Position numbers and translations under genes: made by a program
Shown here: piece after piece, positions 36,341 through 49,010 of the stretch
Position numbering within the stretch: position 1 is the first letter of the stretch
Layout of the letters: each line of letters opens with the position of its first letter
DNA from: Neodontobutis hainanensis
Lineage: Eukaryota; Chordata; Actinopteri; Gobiiformes; Odontobutidae
NCBI GenBank assembly: GCA_024349245.1
Contig: JALDNG010000102.1
Coordinates: 425,001 to 489,000 of the forward strand
DNA: 64,000 nt
Direction: 5' to 3'
Notes under the pieces: generated by a model
What the model was told of the DNA's origin: nothing
Databases searched by the model: none
Seen by the model: the letters and a program-made list of their open reading frames with translations, nothing else

Positions 36341-38070
36341 TGTCACCAGCAGGGTACCCCGTTTAATGTCAGCTGCTTGTATCACCCAAGTATTTTGGGC
36401 CTAATTAAGGATGGGAAAGGTGATATCTTACTCTTTCTTGCTGTTTCTGGTGTAAATCGGAATCTGCGTAAATAATTAAAATAACAAAATCAGTTGTGTA
36501 CAAATTCAAATTCAAAAATTCAAATTCAAGTTCATATCTTTTAGATTCTCTTCATATCATTGTCTCCGATTGGGCATCCATCTACTAAAGGTGATATACT
36601 ACTAAGTGCTATAAAGATTTTATTAGCCCCAAAATGTTTTATGACACAAGAATCTTACAAGTCTTTAAAAAGTGTTGGCCAGTGTTAAATAAATCTCAGA
36701 GACAGGTACGGGTTTGAAAGCTGACAGGCAGTCGATCCTTTTACAACTCACACAACACATATCTGTTGGTTACAGACTCTGGTCTCATTTGTTAGAGCCC
36801 TTATAAACCTCAAACTTTTTATTAAAAGGTGCGATTTCTCAAAATCATTTTTTAGGTGCACAGAATGAAAAGCCATATCTATGCTAACTTGTAACCATGC
36901 CTTTGTATGGCGTGTAAAATTTTCTTCATCCTTTATAGTCCTTACTGCTGACATAGGTGTAAATCCACAACTCCTGAATCATTCCCGGCTTCCCTTCGAT
37001 ATTCTCCCTGTCTTTGCCGTCCTTCTCTCCTCTTCAATCCGCCAGCTTGCAGTATCATCTGTCTTACTAAAAACTCTAAAAGCATCATGTCGTTTTCTTT
37101 TTTTTACCCCCCATACCCTCCCTCTTCTCATGCTCCCAACCTGGACTCCACTATAATTGCTTATCTAGGGAGAAATAAAGCCAGGTAAATGCTGTGTATG
37201 TGGGGATGCTGTGGAGAAAAGGGAAAAAAAGACCTTTCTACGCTGCATGCAGTCCTTTCTATGTGTGTGTGACAAATGCAGATAGTTCTACAGATGGCCC
37301 ATAAAAGCAGCAGCTTGTAATGAAGCAACTGAGACCGAAATCATGGTTATGGTAAACTGGGGAGAGAACGAGATAACGGGAAGAGCTAGAGAGATAGATA
37401 GATAACGACAAAGAAAAGGAAGAAGTGAGTGGATAGAAGAGAGAATAAATAAGAGTGAGCCTTGCAGCAATAAACCATGAAAAGGAGTATGGCGTCGCCG
37501 CAAGCTACTGAATAAACTTGTGTAATGAAACTGTGTGATGTTCACTATAAACTACCGAGTGGAAGGAAAAGGAATAAAAGGAATGGGCAGAAGGGGCTGT
37601 ATATAAGTTGGAATGGATAGTTCGGGCTGGGAGGGAGTGGGTGGCAGGTAGTCAAAGTTTTAAGTAGGCGAGAGCGGTTGGAGTGTTACGGCAAGAAGCA
37701 CAGGAAAGATCAGAGTGATAAAAAACAAGAGGGGATAAAAGAAAAGAGGTAATGGCACAAGGATAGCATGAGCAAGGACCTAAGATGTACAGAAATGGTT
37801 AAGGAGAATGCAAAATGGAAGACATACGGATTTCCAGAGTGTTTTCATTGCATTGATGAACACCAATAGGTAAAAGCAAAAGCCTGTTGTACTGGTGGCA
37901 TTTGTGGCATTTGAATAAACTTTAAAGATATCTCTTCCAAATTTTGATATTTTTTTCTGCCGTAAGATGTGATAGGGTGAGAGCTACAAAATGCTCCTCC
38001 CATGCAAACTAAACAGTAAAATACCTTACATGCATAAATTCACCTCTACAATATCGAAAGGGATTCCAAT

Positions 38071-38767
38071 CCTGCATGTAACTTTTAGACCGCAGAGCAT
38101 TTACAAGTAGAGATGGCAATGTAAAAACTAAGAACATTTTGTACAAATAAGACTCTGTTAGTGTCCAGTGTACTTATTTTATTCATTCTATTTTATATAT
38201 TACATCATCCGGTAGAGTGCCTCATTCATCTCTAATCAGTAATCTTTGACCATACCATCCCGGCTGCTAGCCTGGTATTCCAGATCCTTTCTAATCGTAA
38301 ATCCCTTCCTCTGTGATTTTCCGACGGACCAATCACAAGCCGTTTGTCTGCAGCAAGGTGTGGTTTGCTGGCCACGTCATGCACAAGTAACTCAGCTTGC
38401 ACGGCTAGTCCAAAACATTCAACATGGCGGACACTGCTACGGAGAGCCTATTTATTTGTATCAGTTTTGAATAACCAGCAAAGTATAAAAACAATGAAAC
38501 CGCTCTGGTGTCCACTCTACGGCAGGCTATTTTAACTAGCGGCACTAACGTGTCTTCCTTGTTGACAAACGGCTGTGTGGTTTCGCATACACACAACATT
38601 ATGCATAACATTATGCCTCTAACATTCACCCGGCTGCAGGGAATGTTTTTGGAAATTTTCTGTTTAGCTGAGTGTACTGTGTAAGTGAGATTACATTAAA
38701 CTAAAAACTAAGAACCATCAAAATGATTGAGAATATATATTTTTGGGCTAAAAGTTACACAGGGTGG
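38071..38767. mobile_element. MITE candidate with TGTAACTTTTAG ends
   Basis: CCTGCATGTAACTTTTAG at 38071-38088 matches the reverse complement of CTAAAAGTTACACAGG (38748-38763), with 12 bases exact and a 2-bp indel. The interior is richer in G+C, with CCAATCAC and AACATGGCGG, words often found in common fish non-autonomous DNA repeats starting TTAAAG...TATGTAACTTTT. Outer boundaries are uncertain by about 15 bp. Confidence 0.45.
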
Positions 38768-38784
38768 CTTTAAAGTACTAAAGG

Positions 38785-38850
38785 TACTTAGGTAGGTAGG
38801 TACTTTATTCTTCAAGTGTCCAGTAGCATTTCATTACACTCATTCAAACA
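38785..38850 (-). repeat. Fish interspersed repeat 3' end (weak)
   Basis: TAGGTAGGTAGGTACTTTAT followed by GTCCAGTAGCATTTCATTAC resembles the common fish repeat end that reads GTAATGAAAT...GGACACTTG...AATAAAGTACC on the minus strand. Confidence 0.35.
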
Positions 38851-40827
38851 TACGCAATTACTAAGAGCAAGAAGACTATCTTTCTGGACTAATTACTGCT
38901 ATACAAAAATTAGGTAGCAAATACATAAGTAAATGACTTATTAAAGAACATTTACTACATTTTAGTCACATTTTACTCCTGAATTCTGAACTGTGAGGCG
39001 ATGTATCCTCCTATTGTACCTGTATGAACACCCCATTAGCATCATTTTGTGCAGAAACAGTTGGTGCGTATGGGCTGGGCTCACTCACTGTCTGGCTGAT
39101 AGGGCACTGAACAACAAACATCTTTACGCTGAGTGGGCCCACACTGACTTGCAAAATCAATAGGTCTATGGGTCGCAACACTAGGCCAACCTGACATCCA
39201 ATCACAACACGGCGCAGAGGGTCGCCTCAGTGATGGATGACCCTGAGCGTGAGTGTGTATGTGTGTGCGATAGTCTCGAACTGTATCTCCAATTGTGTCC
39301 TGTCCGTGTGCGCCTGGCTGTAACTGTGTGTTGCCGTGACGATAAGGAGGATGGGGATTGGAGAGGTCTATCAGGGTCTTTAGCAAAACGATTTTCTCCT
39401 CTCATTCATGGCTTGCCCAGTTCCGAGAGATTTCCAACCCAGTGACACTATAAAACCAAGCAGTGCACACAACATGACCCAACACTGCACGGTTCCTAAA
39501 TAACAACACTGGTTGTCTCCCAAAATATTCTCAGCTTAGATAACTTAACATTTTCTTCTCCCTTTAATTATTTGTGCTCTGCAAACTGTGAGGAAAACAA
39601 TATGGTTGCCTTGACTATAAATTAATTCCAAATGTGTTATTTTTCTTAATACAGTATATTTTAGATCTTATTATACAATTATCCTCCTATCAGATGAATA
39701 AGACACTGTTTTCTAACTAAACATTTTTCTTGTTCTGACCGCACCTACTGGGAAGCACATTATTTTCTCTTTATCCTCCTCCCAAAGATGTGGAAAGTAC
39801 AGAAATACAGTTAGCAGAAAGTAGTTAGGCAGCCGTAATCGAAAAGGTGTAATAGTAGAGGCATTGTCTAAATAAATGGATCAATCAGCGTACCAATATT
39901 AGATTCATCCAGTTGGTTCATTTGCTAACATCAAATCTTCTTTACTGCTGGCTGCTTGGTGAATAATCATTACACATTCATGCCATTAGAATTGAAAAGA
40001 TTGCCTTGCAGCTGTACTTAAGGTGTAATTTGGAACATAACTTCAAAGTTTGAGAACGGTTTTCAAGGTTTCCTGTGACATTTTGAGAAAGAAAGTCCTG
40101 CTTTATCTTGGCATCTCATTTGGGAGCATGGTCAGCATAATCACACAAGAGGGTTGCTTTATTTCTTTTTTTGTTGTGCCTTTTCTGTTGTGAGTTCATG
40201 TTTAGTTCTTTTTCAGCTCAGGTCTTAGAGACAGGAGAGCGCCACCTGTCTGGCTCCCCCTCTTACAGCCTCCCCCTCACCCCAGCTGTTTGTCGTCTTT
40301 CTCTCCCTAACTCCCTATCTGTCGGAACAGCTTCATCCTCATATCAATCAAGTTCAAACAATAAGACTGGAGTTGGTCCCTGTTCACCCATCTACTTCCT
40401 GGTTTATGGCTTGTAATTCCCCTTCACTCAGCCGCCTGTCTCTCTGGTTGGCTCATGTGTATGTGAAGGTTTGTTTTCGGGCCCAGATGTTTACATGCAC
40501 ACTTGTGCATAAGTCCCACAGAACGGCAAATTTGTCTTTTGGGAATAATCTCATTAACTATGAAACACTTGAACTGTGTCTCTGGAGTGGCTGGAGGTAA
40601 ATTTCCATTGAAAGGAACATGTGTAAAATGTTCTGCTTCTTCTATAGAAGCTAAGGGTTATGCATTGTTTTAAATGTGAAAAATATTTTGTGTGACGTGT
40701 TAAAGAGCCTCTTCACTTTCATGCAAGGTTACGTTGCATTAGATACTACATTCAGGGGTATGGTTAAATAAATATTTTTGGTAATTTGAAGGTAAAACTT
40801 ACACTGTGTTTTCTTTCTTTTTTGAAG

Positions 40828-41025
40828 AACTTCACAGCACTTCATGTGGAAACCCTGGCATCCCACCAAAAGCTGTGCTGAGTGGCGGCGGGCGCTTTGC
40901 TGTAGGCGATCGCGTGCAGTACAACTGTGTTCCTGGTTACGTATTGGACGGCCATGCAACACTAACTTGTATCACAAACGCTGGGAACACTGCGGTGTGG
41001 GACTTCCCTGCTCCCATTTGCCGAG
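40828..41025 (+). CDS. csmd3: CSMD3-like exon B, complete Sushi/CCP domain (partial gene)
   Basis: This exon lies between a pyrimidine-rich acceptor (TTTCTTTTTTGAAG) and a GT donor (CCGAG|GTATGG). Its first two bases complete the Glu codon left by exon A, so the protein runs ...NYE-E-LHSTSCGNPG.... The frame is open throughout and carries four cysteines (SCGNPG, YNCVPG, LTCIT, PICR) plus the WDFP tryptophan. That is the full CCP/Sushi signature with Cys1-3 and Cys2-4 pairing expected. The 198-bp exon holds 66 codons and is bounded by phase-1 introns on both sides, typical for a shuffled Sushi module. The VLDGHATLTC and WDFPAPICR segments closely resemble the first Sushi of CSMD3. The next residues in the family (Ala-Glu-Asp, start of CUB2) would be on the next exon, which I did not find in the remaining 23 kb. 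An alternative is another CSMD paralogue. Confidence 0.9.
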
Positions 41026-41995
41026 GTATGGGATTAAATCTGTACGTGTTTGCATGGCATGTTAATGAGTATATCTTGAAATGCACCAGCCACATCAGAA
41101 ACATTCCTTTAATTGAATGTTAAAAGACAAGTAAGTGATAGAAATCCCAAATCCCAATCAACAATCTAGAATAAATTTTCTAGTATCCAGTCCCTCTTTT
41201 ATCCAATCAGAAGTGAGAGCTTAGCAAATAGGTGGTCGCTTTTCTGTGCATTTCCAGTTTATTGTTTTAAGTGGACCATCTCAGCTGTATTATACTAAGT
41301 AGACATATTAATGTATGTTAGATAAGAGTTTTTTATCGGATTGGCTACTGTTCTCATTCTCTACAATTCAACCACAGCTGAAGAAAGGTAGCCAAATGAC
41401 TCAGTCGCTTACTTCTCCTTTAACATATACATTATGACTTTGTAGAGAAAGTCATCATAAAGAAGAGTATGAGAGGGGTGAAGACAGACAGATGTGTGTG
41501 TGTGCGTGTGTGGGGCAGGCAGTCAAAGAATATGCAACCCTATAGTTTACATGTGGGTAGTGTTGTATTCTCAACCATTTAATCAAAGGAGTGTGTAGGA
41601 GAAAAGAAAATATGCAGCATTTGAGCGGTCTATTTTTGGACTGTGGGGTCGGTGTTGATGTTCGTGGACAAACTACTGTATGCTAAGCTGCACTGGAGAA
41701 TACACACTGAGCAGTAGCTTCTCTGCACTTTACGCATTTGTGCTTTCAAACATCACTTACAAGGCATAGGCATACAAATCCAGATTTAAATCTCCCTGCG
41801 TGCACTCTGCATTGTATCTGCAGAGACAGTTAAATTCTAATTACAACATTCTCAATGGATCTTTGAAATGTTTACAAAGTTAGTGTTTAGTTAAATGTAT
41901 CAACAGTTCAGACTATAATCACTTTATAAATCTTGGGTATTGACAGTTCTTATTACAGATTGGTTATTAAAGACACCCTTGTTGTGGAAATGTTT

Positions 41996-42190
41996 ATCAG
42001 TATTGAAGAAAAGGTTGAAACAAAGGCCTCTGCTTAGTTTTCAAGATGAAGACGTTTCATCCCTTGTCCAAGGGACTTTGTCAATTTTGAGTTCACCTGA
42101 GAGCTAAGCTTTATCTCTAGAGGGAGGGGTTTGACCTAAAACTAACTCTGATTGGACCAGGCTGCTCTGGTCTTATAGTTAACTTGAAAG
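41996..42190. repeat. Diverged copy of the 28960-29130 repeat family
   Basis: GGTTGAAACAAAGGCCTCTG, AAGGGACTTTGTCAATTTTG, GAGAGCTAAGCTTTATCTCT and AGAGGGAGGGGTTTGACCTA match the earlier element in order. An additional segment AAGATGAAGACGTTTCATCC is typical of a widespread fish repeat. Confidence 0.6.
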
Positions 42191-42865
42191 AGTAGTATTG
42201 TCAGCTTAGTACAGCCCCACTCATATTTTCCTGGAACATACAAAAGTATGTGATACATTATGCTTTTTTAACAACAGATCATAAAATATCTGTAACCATA
42301 CAGCCTTAACCACATTTCTCTGTTTCTTTGTCAGTGCCCAGTCTGGCATGTAGGGACGAACCAGCCTGCAAAATACTGAACAGTGTGTGTCAGCAGCTTA
42401 CATGTTAATGTTACGGCCACTGCGGGAGCTCACGGGAGCAGCGAGTTATTGTGCGGAGACAATGTGTCACAGGTAGTATAGTATGTTTTGTGTTGAGAAA
42501 ATTCATTCAAAAACATGCTGAGAAAATTGAACAGCACCAACTAAAAGTATAATTTATGTCAGAAATATAGTCATACTCCACATGACACTAAAATACAAAT
42601 GGTGCCTGTAAAAGATGTGGAAAAAACTTTAATATATCCACTAATGTTTTTTTTTTTCTTTGAATCAGCATGGATTATTGTCAGTTTAGAATTTTAAAAC
42701 CAATACTAATACCATATAGCCTATCCTCAGGTCTTTGTGTTGTGTGTTGCCAGCATGCACATACTGTAGCTGGATGGGACCTGCTGGGACATCACTGGTC
42801 ACTGATCACACTCATCATTCTTGTGAGAACTGATGACCATCACATTATTTTTAAGAACAACCTGT

Positions 42866-42985
42866 AGCACTCCTGTCTCACAGCAGGAAGGTCCTGGGTT
42901 CGATTCCTATCCAGGGCAGGGCCTTTCTGTGTGGAGTTTAAATGTTCTCCCCGTGTCTGTGTGGGTTTACCTTACCACTAAATAC
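42866..42985 (+). mobile_element. Second tRNA-like SINE family, partial copy
   Basis: TAGCACTCCTGTCTCACAGC precedes a B-box match GGGTTCGATTCC and the tail GTGTGGAGTTTAAATGTTCT with CCCCGTGTCTGTGTGGGTTT. The order of these blocks is that of a common fish repeat. Confidence 0.7.
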
Positions 42986-43060
42986 ATGTACAGTAGGCCC
43001 ATCTTCATCTTTTAGTTCTCAACCTACCTGGTTAAATGATAATAAAAAAAAAATAAATGG

Positions 43061-43280
43061 ACATTTACATTTATTCATTTAGCAGGCGCTTTTATCCAAA
43101 GCAACTTACATGAAGCTTCCATTCACCAGTGTTACAACTGGAACACCACTGGAGGCAAGGTGGGTTAAGTGTCTTGCCCAAGGACACAATGATATTGTGA
43201 ACTGTGGGGAGAGCAGGAATCAAACCGCCAATCTTCTGACTGAAGGACATCCACTCTACCACTGAGCCACTGCGCTCAGT
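43061..43280 (-). mobile_element. tRNA-headed SINE, tail type 1
   Basis: The copy begins ACATTTACATTTATTCATTT, AGCAGGCGCTTTTATCCAAA, and shares the core TTAAGTGTCTTGCCCAAGGA. It ends with TCTACCACTGAGCCACTGCG, the reverse-complement A box. It is near full length and in the opposite orientation to the gene. Confidence 0.8.
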
Positions 43281-44010
43281 GTTCTGTACCTCAAGTCACT
43301 GCTATAAGATGGAAATCTGTTTAGTTACTGGATTGTAATAATCACAATTTCTTTTGAATGTAAATATAATACTGTATAAAAACTGTAGGAAGAAAATATA
43401 TTTTTTTTCACATATAATTAAGTGTAGTGGTTCTTTTTGCCTCACTGCTATTCTGTACCATCCCTACACACTGAGCAGAAGTCATTATTGTGAAGATGAG
43501 GCATCAATGTCTTATTCAGCATTTTCACCTTTTCACATTTTTACTCAATGAATGCTAATAAGTCTCACACACACACACTCACACTGTCTGACCCCAGGTG
43601 AGTCATTTGACACTTGGGTTTGGATCATTCTCAGATGAAAGTAAGTACTTTCGCAGCTCAGTAGAAATCTTCATGCATCTGTGATGAGTGCTAAAACGTC
43701 ACTTACTCAACAAAAATATTTGTTTTCCTCTTTTTTTTTAAACAAGGCTAATGACTGCATATTTTTCTGAATATTGAATGCACAGCAACACCACATTTTC
43801 ACCACTGTAATGTGGGTCCAGGAAAAAAATAAACACAGAGAGGGAAGGAAGCAGGGGAAATGGCAAGTTGTCAGCGCTGGATTAGCAATGTCTCTGTCAC
43901 TCTGTCAGTGAGGCTAAAAGGAGCTAAGCTACTAATATGTCCACAGCAACACCCGGGCACACATGCAGCCTTTCTCTACAACAACACATTCAACTGAAAA
44001 TGTCATCATA

Positions 44011-44195
44011 TACAGTTGTGCTCAAAGGTTTAATGGCAGAATTTGTGATTTTTTTTTTTGGGGGCTATTTTTCAGAGAATATGAAAGATAACACAAAAAC
44101 TTATCTAACACTCATAGTTAGTGGTTTGGGGAAGCCATTAATTGTAAAACAACTGTGTTAAGTCTTCTTAAAACATAATGACAACAGAAACTAGT
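44011..44195. mobile_element. Tc1-like element terminus
   Basis: TACAGTTGTGCTCAAAGGTT begins at a TA, as for Tc1/mariner insertions, and matches in style the terminus of a common fish Tc1-like group (TACAGTTGTGCTCAAAAGTT). The following AATTTGTGATTTTTTTTT and GAAGCCATTAATTGTAAAAC fit its subterminal region. No transposase follows, so this is a fragment. Confidence 0.62.
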
Positions 44196-45689
44196 ATTCA
44201 CATTCTGTACTTGTTAAAGTAAAGTAGTGTTAAAAACAACTCTGGTAATAGTTAAAATATTGATTCAGCTTCTTTACTCAAATGAAAATAAAAAGTATAG
44301 TCTCTGAAATGTACTCAAGTACAAAACAAAAATGTATTTTGCTGTCAATGATACACAATACATTTGTTTTAACGCCGCAAATTTCTACAATTTATGGTGC
44401 AATTAAATGTAAGACCTCAAAAAACAAATTTAATACTTGGACCTGGTTTTGACATCATAAAAAATCATATGTTTTTAATACTTTTAAGACCTTGGAGGTA
44501 CCAGCTAATGTTGTCTTTGTGTGAAATTGATAACTAACTTCTACTTTAACACAAGGTTACAAGCCTTTGGGGCTCTCAACAAGTGAGAGCTAAGTAGCAT
44601 TAGCGGTCAAAACCATATTCTTCCAGAGCATTGCTCACGTTGTAAACTAACCTTCAGAAATACAAAATAAGCTGTGCCAAGAATCAAGAAAGGTTGCCAG
44701 ATAAATAAATACTTAAGTAAAGTACAGATCCTCTGACCTAAAGGCATTCACACCAACCATAAAGGTTTTCTATCAATTTTTTGGCCAAGCAATTGAATCC
44801 CCCTGAGAATAGAGCTTTTAGTGGTCTACCTCTTTGCGTGTACTTACTTATATCCTTTTTTCAATTGTGTTGTTAATGTGGTGGCATACTGTATAACTTC
44901 ATTCAAAGCTGTTAAAAGTGGTCTAACAGGGACTAACAGGAAGAGCTCTGACATCATATCTTTCCAGCTAGTCCAGCCATTAAGCACTTAATCACTACAG
45001 AGAGTGAAAGCTTTACCGACAGACAAACCATTCAGGTATTATCAGAACTGGATTATAACCTTAGTTTATATTGTAAGATTCAGCTAAAATATTAACATTT
45101 GGTTCAAAAATATATTTAAAAATGTGTTTCTTGGGAACAGGTTCATTAAAAAAAAAAAAAAAAAATTAACCTGTTTGACTGACTACATGTAGAGCATCCC
45201 TCTTTCACTCACCTCACATTTTTTAAAAAAAAACAAACAAAACCAAACTGAATACTTCACTATAATAGGATGCTGCCTGGAGGCTTAAAAGAAACTTGGA
45301 GCAAACATATTTGCTGGGTCATTTAGTAATCTCAGACTCTCTGCTAATAGGTCTACACTTGACATGCATAGCAGAAGTTAGAGCAAAGCCTATTTCACAA
45401 TCACTTCCTCAAATACCCTTCAGTATTAGACGCATGCTGCATCAGCAAACTCACGCTGTGTTGTATAGCGCCATAAGCATAATATAACCAGAGAAATACA
45501 GCAACTGTATATGCCACTGTAATGTATTCTGTATACTGTTGCAATATAAAATGATGTGCTGTAGATCAAATGTACCATGAAGATAATTCTACTATTTTTC
45601 TTGGCACAGAAATATTGACAGGACAGAAATGTCCTTCAGCATTCAAGAAATTTAAAATCCCCAAAAAAACAGGCGCATATGCCGAGTTG

Positions 45690-45790
45690 GCCCAGGGAAC
45701 ATTTCATCATGATCTCACAGATACAGAATATGCTAATGAATATTCATGGGTTTTGTGCAAGTGTGAGTGGGAGATAAACAGACCGCTAAT
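45690..45790. promoter_or_regulatory. Octamer-containing non-repeat patch
   Basis: ATGCTAATGAATATTCATGG (45730-45749) combines an octamer-like ATGCTAAT with the palindromic TGAATATTCA. The flanking 100 bp is not a repeat I recognise. A POU-type site is inference. Confidence 0.2.
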
Positions 45791-46582
45791 AGTACTCTAT
45801 CTCTGAAGTTGAGAGTCAAATTTAACAGTAACCTTAAATGACCCTGATAAATGTTTGTGGTGCATAAATTTGCAGGGATGAATGAGCCTCTTCCCGTTTC
45901 CAAGGCATAATATCAGGATTATGAGTTCCGGCTGATAGTAATTGTTCAACCCATACCCCAATAACCCCGACCCTAGCCATCACCTAGGCAACCTTTTAGT
46001 AATATCTACAACCTTTTATATAAAACAGGACTAAAGACCTATTGTCAACATAATGACCAAAACAAAATATGTCCCTTCATGGACATGGAATACATGCGGT
46101 TATTATCATACATTATTTACAGTGGGAAAAAGAATGAAGAAGTCTGAGGAAAAGAAATGGGGCACACTTCGAGGCAAGAAGAGGTAGGGGGTTATTGTTG
46201 GAATTGAAAAAGTAATAATGTGCACTGACTACACACAAAATTAGACTAGCTGAGAGGCGGAAATGAAATGAGTGTGGGCCTTGTGTGTGTACACCCGGTA
46301 ACACCGTTGAAGCTGTGGAGCTTGGATGCATGTTTTTTTGTTGTGCGTTTGGTTGAGCTCATAACTATCATCACTGGAATGTGGAATAAATGGACAGCCA
46401 TGACTGAGACAAAGGCACATTTTTAGCTTCTGTCTATAGCCTTATGTGAGCCTTAAGATGTAGTCATAAAAAACGTGGGGCTTAATTTAGCCTTGCATTA
46501 GTGACTCAGAGATGTATTTTAGCCAAATACTACCAAAGTCTTTATGAATGTACATTAAAGATGAATTAGTTGGCTCTAATTA

Positions 46583-46650
46583 GGCAAGGATAGTTTATTT
46601 GTATAGCACAAACATTCATACAGCAATTCAAAGTGCATTACAAAACAAAG
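46583..46650 (-). repeat. LINE-type 3' end (L2-like style)
   Basis: TAGTTTATTTGTATAGCACA with CAATTCAAAGTGCATTACAA is the reverse complement of the frequent fish tail AAAGCGCTTTGAATTG...TGCTATACAAATAAA. The body is missing. Confidence 0.45.
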
Positions 46651-48948
46651 AGACATAGCTTAAAACACAAATACAATATCAATAAAATTAAATAAAAAAA
46701 TAACTTAAAACAAAACTAAAAGAAAAGAGTGCAGATTAAAAACTTTTTAAATCTTTTCTTTTTTATTATATTTTATTATCATTCCAATCTTTAGTTAAAG
46801 TATTAGTTGAAATGTAGAATGTGTTTACACTACTTTATTCTTGTGTTAGGTTCCAATTGCTAAAGGGATGTTTTGCTGATGTAATGGTTCAGCAAACCGG
46901 CAATATTCAGTTAACAATTTTGTAATTTTTTGTGTATTTACTTTCAGGAACAAAATTCACCAATGTATTTGTCTAAAGAGGAAGGAAGGTGGCTAGTTGC
47001 CATGGATACAGAAATAAGAGTGCAATGTTTGTTTTCCTCCAATAGAACAGTTTTGTTGTAACAATATAGATACACAACTTGCTTTGTGTAAATTATAATA
47101 CATTATCATCCATAAAGAGTAAACAAACCTATCAGAGGACAAACGTCATATCTGTAAAGACACCTCTGTCTGCGGCTTATGAGTTTGTTTATAAAGTTTA
47201 CTCCAGGACATGGTCTTAATTCTCCCTGAAACCCTGTGTATTTCTTCTTAACAGCGTTAAGGATCACAATGAAATTTAATATTTAATCACTTTCATTTCA
47301 CATTCATAGTTGTACGGAATATTTAAAAGCCACATTGAAGTGTAATAATGCTTTATACAGTGGTGCTTTTTATTATTGCATTAGAGATATTTCCTCATAA
47401 AGAAAGTAACTTGAAATTATATATCTCTAACAATAGCTAAGACACAATAAATAAGTTATGAGCTCTTCTTCTAAAGCAGACTGAGCTCTCTCTCGGGTTA
47501 TATGAGGGATTTCTTGACAGTGTGGCTTTGATAAAGAGTTTGCTTTGAATCAGAAGTTATTTTCACATCATTAACTAACAACTAACTAACTTAACATCGA
47601 TTTAGAAAAGTTTTACAGAGGGTAGGTTTATATAGCTTATATGAAAGATTAACTCCACAAACACAAATGGGAATAAAAAAAACACTATAAAAACTGCTTA
47701 AGCAGGTGTTAGTGGGTGGTTGATTTGTTTTATAGCATTTTCTCTGCATATGCTTCTTGTTGTCTTTAACATTTTGCCACTGTCAGTACATTGAATCTGC
47801 TGAAGTTGGTTGTTTGCCCTCTTCATAAGCCCTCCACTGCATTCACAAACGCTGGTATGGAAGTGACAGCATCTCTCGGGGTACAGAGTGTTTTGGAATG
47901 TGTTCATGTGTTTATTCTGCCACGAGCTCATAAGAAGTTTGAACAGTCAGGCAAGTGTCTAAAACACATGGACGCTTTTCTTTTGACCTCCACACCATTG
48001 CTCATATTTCTGTTAAACAGCTGTGTTCAGTGATTTGTTAAATTATTACCTGTCAATGGATTCAATTCTCACATGAATGACTTTTTTTTTATAAAGATGT
48101 GAAAGCTGCACGCTCTCTCTAAAGCACAGTGACCTCACTGCCACATTCACCTTTTGTTCAATAATTAATCATACTGTCATAACGGATTCACAGTCTAATT
48201 TATTCCTATGACAGAATCCTTGAAAATCACAGCTTTAACTTAATATCATCGTATTATCACCACTGAATATTGCATTACACATTAGAGACAACACATTTTA
48301 AATTGAAAATATTCACAGCCTACTCCTAAAGTCTCATGACAAAGCACATTGTAGCATTATATTTTCAATGCATAATGAACTCTTTTCAAATGCATAAACT
48401 CCTTCCTCAAAGTGCAAAATTGTAATTAAGTTACAGTTAATTAATTCAGAATTTTTTTTTTTATAAATTTTGCTAAATACACCTTGAAAACACTGGTTCT
48501 TGTCCATGTCCCTTTTACCTTATTGCTTTGAAACATCAACATGGGAGCAGGTGCTGCCATTTTTACACATGGCTCAGCTCTCCTGTCAACCACGTGTGTG
48601 ACACCAGCATACATTCCTCATTATTTATTTTTTTATTCATTGTAAATTGTTTTGAAGACAGTAGCAGTGCATTTAGAAAACATTTATTTTTACCACCCCT
48701 AGTTCTGTCAGCTATCACAGCCTTTTCACAAGCACTCAACCCACCTCCACCGACTGTATAACTATCTTTTTTGGATTAATTTCGGGATTATGACTGCAAT
48801 ATAGTTTGGTTAATTATATGCAAAAAGCAAAAATGCTTTTGGCTTGTGCTTAGAGCTACAAGAACAGTCAGTTATGACAGAAATTAGCAGAAATATTTGA
48901 GTTCAAGAATTTATTTGCTATTGATTTTTATAAACCAAGCAGACACTA

Positions 48949-49010
48949 GTTTAGTTTAGTTTAGTTTATTGTTTATTCGACAGGGACCATGTGCAAACAC
49001 ATTAATCTAA
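48949..49010. repeat. Fish interspersed repeat end with (TTTAG)n
   Basis: Four TTTAG units lead into TTTATTGTTTATTCGACAGG and GACCATGTGCAAACACATTA, a block I associate with a common fish repeat. The family is not named. Confidence 0.35.

Larger units (their letters stand above)
19458..40827 (+). other. Phase-1 intron between CSMD3-like exons (21.4 kb)
   Basis: The intron has a GT donor at 19458-19459 and an AG acceptor at 40826-40827. The codon split (G|AA) restores the family protein without a gap, so no coding exon is missing. Contents in order: GC-richer non-repeat stretch at 19735-20110; (TG)38 at 21833-21908; (GT)22 at 25041-25084; motif-rich patch at 26600-26790; short CA and GAT tracts at 27335-27566; SINE remnants at 27930-28050 and 29543-29880; foldback element at 28960-29130; 17-bp minisatellite at 30101-30627; ~31-bp minisatellite at 34621-34873; Tc1-like relic at 35665-36340; MITE candidate at 38071-38767. 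The remaining blocks (20110-21830, 21910-25040, 25085-26600, 30630-34600, 36340-38070, 38770-40827) show no gene or repeat I can name, apart from the weak candidates listed separately. Confidence 0.85.

Noticed and set aside
45570..45806. 78-residue frame as a possible missed exon
   Set aside because: No CUB or Sushi pattern and no suitable splice sites around it.
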